Origin: Sipunculus nudus
Lineage: Eukaryota; Annelida; Sipuncula; Golfingiida; Sipunculidae
Length of the DNA: 64,000 nt
Reading direction: 5' to 3'
Assembly (NCBI GenBank): GCA_026874595.1
Contig: CM049316.1
Span: forward strand, 61,571,676 to 61,635,675
The position numbers and the translations under genes were made by a program. Below the pieces are notes generated by a model. It saw nothing but the letters and a program-made list of their open reading frames with translations. It was not told where the DNA came from and ran no database searches. This document shows, piece by piece, positions 27,360 to 37,952 of the stretch. Numbering within the stretch: the first letter of the stretch is position 1; each line of letters begins with the position of its first letter.

Positions 27360-30300
27360 CCGCAAAACTTCGTTTTGGTGGATACAAAAATACAGGCGGC
27401 TCCACCAGTCTGCAGAAACTAATAAAAACACTTAATGGTCAATATCCATGCAAAAAATCATGGTGATCTCTGCATTAGTTGTTCAGATACTTCAGTTTTT
27501 GTATCAAATTGTCCATTATTCTGAGGGATAATTTCGGAGTCCTATAGCTTGAAGGATATGGGTAACAGAGACCTAATTTCAAGTTTCCACAGGCACCTTT
27601 CATGGGCCTCCTTGCATGACAAGAATGAAGATTCTAGGTCCAGTTGTTGCGATTTGTACCCTGTTGACAGATAACCACATCTTTAAAGGTCTCAAAAAAA
27701 AGAAAAAAATTTGTAAAAATTTGAAAAAAAATAGAGGTGGCACACCCAGTCTGCAGAAACTGATGGAACAGCTCATGATCAATATGTATGCCGAAAATCA
27801 TGACCATCAGTGTTGTAGTTATTGAAATACTGCAGTTTTTGTATCAAATTTTCCATTATTCTGGGGGGGGGGGTATTTTGGACCCATACAGCTTAAAGAA
27901 TATGGGTAACAGAGACCTAATTTCAAGTTTCCATGGAGACTTTTCATGGGTCTCCCTGTGTGTCAAGAATGGAGATTCTTGGTCCAGTTTTTATGATTTG
28001 TGCCCTGTTAACAGATGTTCATATCTTTAAAGGTCTCAAAAATACAGAAAAATTTCGTAAAAAAAAACGAACAAATACAGGTGGTGCCACCAGTCTGCAG
28101 AAACTTATGAAACACTCAATGATCAATATCCATGCAAACAAATATGGTTATCTCTGCATTAGTTGTTCAGTTACTTTAGCTTTTGTATCAAATTTTCCAT
28201 TATTCTGAGCTGTACTTTGGAGTGCCATAGCTCAAAGGATATGGGTAACAGAGACCAAATTTCAGGTTTCCATGGAGACTTATCATGGGTCTCCCTGTGT
28301 GTCAAGAACGAAGATTCTAGGTCCAGTCGTTACGATTTGTACCCTGTTGACAGATAACTACATCCTTAAAGGTCTCAAAAATGGAGAAAACAATTCGTGA
28401 ACATTGAAAAATACAGGTGGCGCCACCAGTCTGCACAAACTGATGAAACATCTCATGATCAATATGTATGTCGAAAATCATGACCATCAGTGATGTAGTT
28501 AATGAGATATTGAAGTTTTTGTATGAAATTTTTGACTTTTCTGGGGGGTAATTTTGGGCCCCATAGCTCGAAGGATATGGGTAACAGAGACCTAATTTCT
28601 GGTTTCCATGGAGACTTTTCATAGGTCTCTCAGTGTGTCAAAAATGAAGATTCTAGGTCCAGTCGTTACGATTTGTGCCACGCTAACAGATGACAGCATC
28701 CTCAAAGGTCTCAAAAATAGAGTAAAAAATCGTAAAAAATCAAACAGTACAGGTGGCGCCACCAGTCTGCAGGAACTGATCGAACATCTCATGATCAATA
28801 TGTATGCCAAAAATGAAGACCATCAGTGATGTAGTTATTGAGATATTGAAGTTTTTGTATGAAATTTTTTACTATTCTGGGGGGTACTTTGGGGCCCCAT
28901 AGCTCGAAGGATATGGGTAACAGAGACCTAATTTCAGGTTTCCATGGAGACTTATCATGGGTCTCCCTGTGTGTCAAGAACAAAGATTCTAGGTCCAGTC
29001 GTTACGATTTGTATCTTGTTGACAGAAAACTACATCCTTAAAGGTCTCAAAAATGGAGAAAACAATTCGTGAACATTGATAAATACAGGTGGCGCCACCA
29101 GTCTGCACAAACTGATGAAACATCTCATGATCAATATGTATGTCGAAAATCATGACCATCAGTGATGTAGTTAATGAGATATTGAAGTTTTTGTATGAAA
29201 TTTTTGACTATTCTGGGGGGTAATTTTGGGCCCCATAGCTCGAAGGATATGGGTAACAGAGACCTAATTTCTGGTTTCCATGGAGACTTTTCATAGGTCT
29301 CTCAGTGTGTCGAAAATGAAGATTTTAGGTCCAGTCGTTTCGATTTGTGCCACGCTAACAGATGACAGCATCCTCAAAGGTCTCAAAAATAGAGGAAAAA
29401 ATCGTAAAAAATCATACAGTACAGGTGGCGCCACCAGTCTGCAGGAACTGATCGAACATCTCATGATCAATATGTATGCCAAAAATGAAGACCATCAGTG
29501 ATGTAGTTATTGAAATATTGAAGTTTTTGTATGAAATTTTTTACTATTCTGGGGGGTACTTTGGGGCCCCATAGCTCAAAGGATATGGGTAACAGAGACC
29601 TAATCTCTGGTTTCCAAGGAGATTTTTCATGGACCTCTCAGTGTGTCAAGAATTAAGATTCTAAGTCCAGTCTTTATGATTTGTGCCTTGTTAACAGATG
29701 TTCACATTTTTAGAGGTCTCAAAAATAGAGAAAAAAATTCGTAAAAAATCAAAAAATACAGGTGGCGCCACCAGTCTGCAGGAAGTGATGTAACATCTCA
29801 TGATCAATATGTATGCCAAAAATCATGACCATCAGTCAAGTAGTTAATGAGATATTGAAGTTTTTGTATGAAATTTTTGACTTTTCTGGGGGGTAATTTT
29901 GGGCCCCATAGCTCGAAGGATATGGGTAACAGAGACCTAATTTCTGGTTTCCATGGAGACTTTTCATAGGTCTCTCAGTGTGTCAAAAATGAAGATTCTA
30001 GGTCCAGTCGTTACGATTTGTGCCACGCTAACAGATGACAGCATCCTCAAAGGTCTCAAAAATAGAGTAAAAAATCGTAAAAAATCAAACAGTACAGGTG
30101 GCGCCACCAGTCTGCAGGAACTGATCGAACATCTCATGATCAATATGTATGCCAAAAATGAAGACCATCAGTGATGTAGTTATTGAGATATTGAAGTTTT
30201 TGTATGAAATTTTTTACTATTCTGGGGGGTACTTTGGGGCCCCATAGCTCGAAGGATATGGGTAACAGAGACCTAATTTCAGGTTTCCATGGAGACTTAT

Positions 30301-31370
30301 CATGGGTCTCCCTGTGTGTCAAGAACAAAGATTCTAGGTCCAGTCGTTACGATTTGTACCCTGTTGACAGATAACTACATCCTTAAAGGTCTCAAAAATG
30401 GAGAAAACAATTCGTGAACATTGAAAAATACAGGTGGCGCCACCAGTCTGCACAAACTGATGAAACATCTCATGATCAATATGTATGTTGAAAATCATGA
30501 CCATCAGTGATGTAGTTAATGAGATATTGAAGTTTTTGTATGAAATTTTTGACTATTTGGGGGGTAATTTTGGGCCCCATAGCTCGAAGGATATGGGTAA
30601 CAGAGACCTAATTTCTGGTTTCCATGGAGACTTTTCATAGGTCTCTCAGTGTGTCAAAAATGAAGATTTTAGGTCCAGTCGTTTGGATTTGTGCCACGCT
30701 AACAGATGACAGCATCCTCAAAGGTCTCAAAAATAGAGGAAAAAATCGTAAAAAATCATACAGTACAGGTGGCGCCACCAGTCTGCAGGAACTGATCGAA
30801 CATCTCATGATCAATATGTATGCCAAAAATGAAGACCATCAGTGATGTAGTTATTGAAATATTGAAGTTTTTGTATGAAATTTTTTACTATTCTGGGGGG
30901 TACTTTGGGGCCCCATAGCTCAAAGAATATGGGTAACAGAGACCTAATCTCTGGTTTCCAAGGAGATTTTTCATGGACCTCTCAGTGTGTCAAGAATTAA
31001 GATTCTAAGTCCAGTCTTTATGATTTGTGCCTTGTTAACAGATGTTCACATTTTTAGAGGTCTCAAAAATAGAGAAAAAAATTCGTAAAAAATAAAAAAA
31101 TACAGGTGGCGCCACCAGTCTGCAGGAAGTGATGTAACATCTCATGATCAATATGTATGCCAAAAATCATGACCATCAGTCAAGTAGTTAATGAGATATT
31201 GAAGTTTTTGTATGAAATTTTTGACTTTTCTGGGGGGTACTTTGGGGCCACATAGCTCGAAGGATATGGGTAACAGAGACCTAATTTCTGGTTTCCAAGG
31301 AGATTTTTTATGGACCTCTCAGAATCCCAAGTTACAAGGTTCTAGGTCCAGCGGTTACGATTTGTGCCTG
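27360..31370. repeat. Satellite-like array: about 12 units of ~336 bp
   Basis: Each unit contains CAGGTGGCGCCACCAGTCTG, then CATGATCAATATGTATG, a TGAAGTTTTTGTATGA segment, TTCTGGGGGGTACTTTGGGG, ATATGGGTAACAGAGACCTA and GGTCTCAAAAAT. Exact palindromes start at 28416, 28752, 29088, 29424, 29761, 30097, 30433, 30768 and 31105, spaced 335-337 bp. The three left-most units (near 27390, 27733, 28080) are more diverged. Small open frames recur in it on both strands (73 codons plus, 63 codons minus) because the unit is a multiple of three, not because it looks coding. Confidence 0.92.
28540..31225. repeat. 1345-bp higher-order repeat, two near-identical copies
   Basis: Within the 336-bp array, bases 28540-29884 and 29885-31225 align monomer by monomer. 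The open frames at 28608 and 29953 encode the same 73 residues. Those at 29280 and 30624 differ from each other by one residue. The monomer beginning near 29545 matches the one near 30885, including its rarer GGACCTCTCAGTGTG variant. A recent unequal exchange or replication slip of four monomers is the simplest reading. Confidence 0.85.
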
Positions 31371-33204
31371 GTTAACGGACGGACAGACGGACCGACGGAC
31401 AGACGGACGACGGACAAAGAGTGATCGCTATAGCTCAGATGACTTTCAGTCAGCTGAGCTAAAAACAATACAAAATTATTAATTTATTGTTTATTGTTAT
31501 GTTGTTTTTCAAAACAACTACTGGATGAGTTGGGTTGGACACCTGGGTCAACTGTGGCTGGGCATTAGCTGCCTGGCTGCCCCAGCGTATGCTTCGCTCA
31601 AGCATGCATAATCTGATGAAAGGTCAACAAGGTCAACATACAGGTGACTGAAGAGGGGCTGGATTAAGCCTGGGTCTGACATGGTCTCATATAAACATTA
31701 ATAAAAGCTACAATATTTGGCCAATTTCTTTTAGCTTTCTAAACTACAAAGATGAAATCCTTATGTGTGCATGATATGAAAATTATATCAACAGTGCTCT
31801 CAGGAAACAAACGTGCCATGGTCAAAGTTGGGCAAAATTTAAGGTACTAATTTTATATTTATACTAATAACTTATAAAATTTGATAAATTCAGAACTAAT
31901 TTTTGGTATTCAATTGAATCTTGATTAAATAATGTTACATCCCTGACAAAAAATCTCTAGCTTCAGCAATCCTCTTGTTAAGGGAGTAAATATATTTCTT
32001 GATTTTTTAAAAAGTGCATTATGTTTGGGCCCATAACTTAAAACAATTACCCAATACTGACATCATTTCTGGCATGTGCATAGCGAATGTATAGAAAAAT
32101 ATGTATATTATATATGATCAAAGACAGATCAGTGGTTTTGATATTAGGCAGTCTTACAGTGTAACAATGGGTTTTTAATGGAAAAATGAAGTTTTTCATT
32201 AATATTTCGAAGGAATTAAGTCCTAGTGATAAAATTCTTGGTATGGTAGGGGATTTTGGATACATCTAACTGTATGCTTAATTTAAGGAACTTAGAGCTG
32301 AAGCTGGGGAGCTGAGCTCTAGCAAACTGCATAACACTAGCTTGATGTAAACTTGATGTGACATGGTGCTTGAAAACTTGAATAAAATCTACAGTTTTTG
32401 ATCAACTGGTTTCAATTTTTGGTGTTAACAGACAAAATGCTAACAAAAACATGCTGTGAAAATTAAATCCACAGTACTTAAGGGAAAAATGTGCCATGGT
32501 CAAACTTGGGCATAATTTAAGGTACCAATTTTATATTTTTGCTAATATTTTAAGAAATTTAACAGATTTTGATCTAATTTTTGGTATACAATTAAATTTT
32601 GATCAATTAAAGTTGTATTACTGTTAAAAAGTCCCTACCTTTAACACTTTTGGTCTTAAGTGACCAAATATCTTTCCTGATTTTTTTACAAAGTCCATTA
32701 TGTTTGGGCCCATAACTTTTTAAAATTAAATAATACTGACTTAATTTCTGGCATGTACATAGGAACTATATAGAGAAATATTTATGGTAAATATGAAGAA
32801 AACCAGATGAGTGGTTTTGATATAAGGCAGTCCTGAAGTGTGAAAATAGATTTCTAATAAAAAATTGAGGTTTTTCCTTAATATCTCGAAGGAAAGAAGT
32901 CCTATTGACCCAATTTTCGGCATGGTAGGAGATTTTTGGGACATCTAACTGTATGGCAAATTTTAGATTCATAGGTCCAATGGTGTCGAAACCTGCCAGT
33001 CTTACAGACGGACATCCGGACAGACGGACGGACGACGTACAATGGACCACGACTATAGCTCAGATGACTTATAGTCAGCTGAGCTAAAAAAAGGAACCAT
33101 AGAAGTTTTACTTCATGCTTGTTTGAAAAGAGAAATTATTTAAGAAAAAAAAGTAACTTGCAGATACATACATGTGTGATTTCTAGAAGATGCTTTAATG
33201 ATCA

Positions 33205-33370
33205 TATACAGTAAAACCTTGACTAACAACCACCTCAGTTAAGCATCCACCTCAAAAATAGCAACCACTTTTTCATGGTCCCAATTCTTTTGGCTCTTTA
33301 TATCAGACCACGCTTACACAAGCACCTCAAAAATGTGACCACTTTATCAAGGTTCCATTGCTGGTTGTAA
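33205..33370. repeat. CAGTAAAACC-type element fragment with ACCACCTC repeats
   Basis: It begins TACAGTAAAACCTTGACTAA and continues with repeats of AACCACCTC, AAGCATCCACCTC and GACCACTTT. Short repeats of this kind occur in many animal genomes as remnants of pogo/Tc1-like elements. The right end is not found. Confidence 0.5.
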
Positions 33371-33474
33371 TTTCGAAGTTTCAAGGTCTGTAAGTTACTG
33401 GCTTTGACAGCTTATGACATTCAGGCCAAGGAAATGTCTGACTACCAAAGCAAGGAATTAGAATGATTCTCCCA

Positions 33475-34190
33475 TGTTGAAACTAGAATATCAGCAGAAG
33501 CTGACAAAAGCCCTCAGCCAAAAGAACAGTGTTTAGAGGTGGTAACAATGACAAGTACTAAATATCTGTTCTCACATGGATGTATATCTGTACATGTCTC
33601 AGTTATAAATTTAAAACGGAGAGGTATGTACCATGACTCATAACAATCCATCAAATGCTTCCTGAAAATAAGCTTCTAAGTTTTATTCTATTATAAGCTC
33701 TGTGACCTTGAAAAGCAGGTCAAGGTCACCCATCTTCGAACTTGACCGAGATTTTGTTGATATGCATCTTCACCAAAGAAATAAAATTCCTACGGTGAAA
33801 CCTTTTAGAGATATCCCGCTCACAAGCCCAAAGTTGAAAAGCCCGATAAAAATTCACTAAAAATCAGAAATTGTAGGTGGTGCCACCAAACTTGTGTAGC
33901 AGGTACAGATTATCAGTCCCAATAATCATAGTAAGTTTTGTGAAAATCCACCACATGGTTCCTGAGTAATAAGCATCTAAGTGTTTTTCTATAATCAGCT
34001 CTAAAATGTAGAAAAATATGTCAAGGTCACGCATCTTCGAACTTGACCGAGATTTTGTCGATATACATCTTTACCGAGGAAATAAAATTCTGACGGTGAA
34101 TCCTTTTCAAGATATCCCGCTCACAAGGTAAAAGTTAACGGACGCCGGACGGACGGACAGCCCATCAGCCTTAGGGGTGAGGGCTAAAAA
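33475..34190 (+). mobile_element. Helentron-like element, AGCCCTCA-type ends
   Basis: AGCCCTCAGCC at 33509-33519 is the near-exact inverted repeat of GGTGAGGGCT at 34176-34185. The right end has a GGACGGACGGAC tract (34139-34158), a hairpin (34159-34185, AGCCC paired with GGGCT) and AAAAAG. Inside are two ~300-bp units, each with CATCTTCGAACTTGACCGAG (33731 and 34031) and GATATCCCGCTCACAAG. A GGTGGTGCCACC variant of the palindrome lies at 33877-33888. The left edge is placed near GTTGAAACTAGAATATC and may be off by some bases. Confidence 0.65.
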
Positions 34191-35927
34191 GCAGAAAGCT
34201 ATGAGACTCTATCCAAACCCTGGTAAGAAGCACTAAAGCTGCCAACATCTGATGGACACTGGTCACCAGACAGACAGATGGTGGATAGACACTAGCTTGT
34301 GTTTTAATGGTCAGATACCAGGTCAAACAGACTCAATATGAACGACACCCACACTTACATCATTACAAGCCAGATAATGAGAGTATAAACAGATGGGACC
34401 CGTATTTGTTGATCCTGCTTCAAGTGAATACATACAGGATAGTAAGAGCCACAAGTGATGATGACGGCTATGGTCCTGGAGCACACTTTGTTAGGTCTGT
34501 CCTCTGTCTGTTAGCACCCTTCTGCCAGACAATGTTTCTACTCAAGAAGAACCTCATCCTAACAGGCACTGTGGGACAGCCTGGAATACTTGTCTCAGCT
34601 GTCAAACTTTACAATAGAAACTTGTTTGAAACACTTTCAGTTAATATATCACATGCACATGTTTGTAAAATATTACCTATTTTCCTTGAAACAATTCTAA
34701 TACAACATATTTGAATGAACCACACTGAATTACCCTCTTTATTACATTTATACCTATGTGATCTCTATATAATTTAAAAGCTGCAGTGCATTGTGGGGTT
34801 TAGGTCATGCCAAGCACAAACCCTAAACAGCAGTCATACCCTTGTGAGTTTGATTCTGTGCAGTGTGATCTGTCAGCACTAACTTACACAGGGCTCTAAA
34901 GAAAGTGGGGAGGCACCTCTGATGCAATAACATTTTCAGAGAATGGCGTGGTCTATTCAGTCAGTGCATTCCACTGGATGAGCAATAATTTTCGTGCTGC
35001 ATAAAAAATCAGACTCCTGAGATGCTTTAAGATGAAATTCCACTCTTCATCTCCTTCCAAATATTTACCAAGTGTCCCAGACTCATAGAAAGTCTGGCTT
35101 ACTAAAAGTACCAGTCACTGTTATGTTTGATATTATCAGTGGCCCAGTAGAAGTTTTGCTGATAAGAACAGTTCTGTTCTAAACAACTGCAAATACTGCC
35201 ATCTTGGAGCACTGGGAATGGTCAGCTAAATCAGGTTCTTAGTGACCTATTCCTTGAGCCTGACAATAGTCGTTATTCTGGTTTAAGCTACAAACAGTTG
35301 GTGACATGAACATGCATTAGATCCCATTTGAAAACTTGGGATATCAGCAAAAAAAGCATTTCTGTAGTCAGTTCTGTGCTGGCATGAAAGGGGAGAAAAG
35401 AGGTAACGTCCCTGAGGACAAGTGGACAAGCTGTGTCAGGAACACTGTCGATCTATCAGGGATGAACCATATGGTCAAACCCGGGTTGGCTGGCCTGACT
35501 GAGACAATGACAGTGGGGGTAAATTGGAAATTGCTCCAGAAAACCATGAATGGTACCTGCATAGGGAAAGGCTTACACAAATTTATTCTGCTTTAATACA
35601 ATAGCCTATGTACACGCACATGGGATTTCAAATTTTAAAGACCAATATCATTTTTTTTTGTCTTTTAATTAGGTCAGCCATGATCATTCATGAATCACAA
35701 GGCAAAAGCATGATGTGTTACATTATACCACTATATACTGGCTGGGAATCAGCTGAGATTACTCATGTTTTCTAAAAATGAAAGGATCTAGATATGATTC
35801 CTGGAAGTGATCATACAGGCTCATCACTGTTTATCACGCATCATTATAATGTTATAATATCTATTTCCTGTATCATCTGATTGTTTCATTACACACACTG
35901 AGTGAGTCACTACTGTTATCACTGGAT

Positions 35928-36737
35928 AATTTTTTACTACTCTGGGAGGTACTTTGGGGCCCCATAGCTTGAAGGATATGGTTAACAGAGACCTAATTTC
36001 TGGTTTCCAAGGATAAAAATTCGTAAAAAATTGAACGATATAGGTGGCGCTACCAGTCTGCAGGAAGTGATGGAAGATCTCATGATCAATATGTATGCCA
36101 AAAATCATGACCATCAGTCAAGTATTTAATGAGATATTTAAGTTTTTGCATGAAATTTTTTACTTTTCTGGGGGGTACTTTGGGGCCCCATAGCTGGAAG
36201 GATATGGATAACAGAGACCTAATTTCTGGTTTCCATGGAGACTTTTCATAGGTCTCTCAGTGTGTTGAGAATGAAGATTCTAGGTCCAGTCGTTACGATT
36301 TGTGCCTTGTTAACAGATGTTCACATTTTTAAAGGTATCAAAAATAGAGAAAAAAATTCGTAAAAAATCTAAAAATACAGGTGGCGCCACCAGTCTGCAG
36401 GAACTGATGGAACATCTCATGATCAATATGTATGCCCAAAATCATGACCATCAGTCAAGTAGTTAATGAGATATTGAAGTTTTTGTATGAAATTTTTTAC
36501 TTTTCTGGGGGGTACTTTGGGGCCCCATAGCTGGAAGGATATGGGTAACAGAGACCTAATTTCTGGTTTCCAAGGAGATTTTTCATTGACCTCTCAGAAT
36601 GTAAAGTTACAAGATTCTAGGTCCAGCGGTTACGATTTGTGCCAGGTTAACGGACAGACGGACAGACAGACAGACGGACGACGGACAAAGAGTGATCGCT
36701 ATAGCTCAGCATGACTGAAAGTCAGCTGAGCTAAAAA
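35928..36737 (+). mobile_element. 5'-truncated relative of the inner element
   Basis: It starts abruptly in the middle of a ~336-bp monomer (TTTTTTACTACTCTGGGAGG) and holds about two further monomers. It ends with the same GGAC tract, GTGATCGCTATAGCTCAG, hairpin and CTAAAAAA as the element ending at 31465. About 150 bases are missing from the first monomer near 36016. One exact palindrome lies at 36380-36391; the other (36042 region) has a base change, GGCGCTACC. Confidence 0.8.
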
Positions 36738-36832
36738 ACACTTTCATTATAGTATTGTGCACTTTTCCTATGCTCTTGTTATAATACTACAAGATCTGTA
36801 TTGCTGTGCTAGCCTGTATATGAGTGTACAAG

Positions 36833-36851
36833 TAATAATAATAATAATTAA
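36833..36851. repeat. (AAT)n microsatellite
   Basis: A short run of AATAATAAT units just right of the truncated Helentron-like copy. Confidence 0.8.
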
Positions 36852-37334
36852 AAAAATCTTTAGTTAATTGATGTCAGATAGTGGAATAGACCCCTTTAAG
36901 GAAAGAAGCAAAGTTTTGCACCATTTCTGCAAATTTGCAAAATCTCATGTTTATTGTCATGAGCAACACATTTTCAACAACAAATTTGCTGAGGTTACTT
37001 TATATGGACTTGCCCCTAAATGTTTAGAATAACTAACTGGTGGCCTATTCATATGAAGTGCTTCTCAAGGGGTGACACAAACAGGTTAATTCTTGTAGTT
37101 TTATGTTGAAGGAACACCAGAAGGGTCAGTTGAGGTCAAGCAAAGTAAAGCTCTGTCAGTTATTGCACAGAAACCATATCTTTCAGAATCAGGAAGATTA
37201 TTTAAACCTCAAAAGACAGTGCCATTGGTACTGAAATCTGTGGATGCAAAATCTTAGGATGAGACCAGGTACATAAGATAAATGTATATATTCAAATGAT
37301 ATGTGATTTGACTGTCACAAATATATCCTGAATC

Positions 37335-37361
37335 AAAAAAAAAAAAAAAAAAAAAAAAAAA
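37335..37361. repeat. Poly-A run (27 A)
   Basis: An uninterrupted A run. No flanking target duplication or retroposon body was recognised beside it. Confidence 0.9.
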
Positions 37362-37677
37362 TGAGTGTATAAGTTTAATATCAAACTTTTATTATACTCA
37401 CTCTGATTATAAAAGCTATTCAAAATTGTTAGATCAAAACATTCATGGTCAGCCAGACCCTTTTTGAAGAGGTCCCTCCCAAGTTATCATCAATATAGCA
37501 TGGCCAACCACAGAGGATTCCCATAAATTTACAGATTTAATTAACAAGGTTTGTTCCAGGGTTTTCAAAGAACTTTGCCTTTTCATGTTCCTCTCTTTCT
37601 TCTCTTTAACCCAAGCCTTCAGCTGTCTGAAACTTCTGCACTTTATGCAAATGTGCATATATGCGTGAAAAAAATAG

Positions 37678-37952
37678 GTGTTTCCATGTGCTCATATGTG
37701 CATACATGGGTGAACTTGCAGACTAATATAATTGTACAGTTGATCGGGCAGGCCTTCCACAAAAGATGGTGAATTGACGTCATTTTACCCTGAATCCCTG
37801 AGTTCACACAGACCCTATGTGTGAAAATTGCTCCTGTGACTATTTTCACGCATATACGCACATATGCATATAAGCTGATCGACATATTGAAACACCCCAG
37901 TAACAAAATCATAGGAGTGATTTTTTACACATATAGGCGCATATGGAAACAC
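37678..37952 (-). mobile_element. Foldback MITE, copy 2 (opposite orientation to copy at 5902)
   Basis: The left end is GTGTTTCCATGTGCTCATAT. The complement of the right end is AGTGTTTCCATATGCGCCTA. The interior, read in reverse complement, matches 5960-6190, including TGAACTCAGGGATTCAGGGT, then GTAAAATGACGTC and ACTGTACAATTATAT. Non-coding. Confidence 0.72.

Larger units (their letters stand above)
26032..31465 (+). mobile_element. Inner Helentron-like element with two internal tandem arrays
   Basis: The left end carries the 14-bp palindrome TGACCCATGGGTCA (26037-26050) and GCTCAGCTGACT (26055-26066). The right end has a long GGAC-rich tract (31376-31415), a 13-bp stem with one mismatch (31432-31444 against 31448-31460, loop TTC) and AAAAAC. 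AGTCAGCTGAGC at 31448-31459 is the exact 12-bp inverted repeat of the left motif. Known Helentron/HINE elements show the same plan: sub-terminal inverted repeats, a right-end stem-loop and central tandem repeats. There is no Rep/helicase coding capacity, so the element is non-autonomous. Confidence 0.72.
25006..33090 (+). mobile_element. Outer Helentron-like element, split by a nested insertion
   Basis: The left end reads AAACAAGGGACCCATGGGTC and then GCTCAGCTG (25031-25039). The right end has a GGAC tract (33008-33036), a 13-bp hairpin (33057-33069 against 33073-33085, loop TAT) and then A-rich sequence. CAGCTGAGC at 33076-33084 is the inverted repeat of the left sub-terminal motif. Interior segments 31780-32270 and 32455-33000 are two ~675-bp direct units sharing GTGCCATGGTCAAA and the TTTGGGCCCATAACTT motif. 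The same right-end sequence occurs singly in the copy at 57341-59233. The second element (26032-31465), with its own complete ends, sits inside, so the outer copy would be about 2.6 kb without it. Confidence 0.6.

Noticed and set aside
28608-30845. Four recurring 73-codon plus-strand frames and matching 63-codon minus-strand frames
   Set aside because: They are products of the 336-bp tandem array. Both strands are open at once, and the frames track monomer copies, which points to repeat structure and not to genes.
17787-31116. CRISPR-like array
   Set aside because: The regularly spaced palindromes lie in long direct tandem units with no variable spacers, and the genome is clearly eukaryotic.
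34307-34714. 135-codon open frame on the plus strand
   Set aside because: It has no splice or promoter context, mixed composition, no recognisable domain and sits beside a mobile element. Frames of this size are expected by chance in 64 kb.
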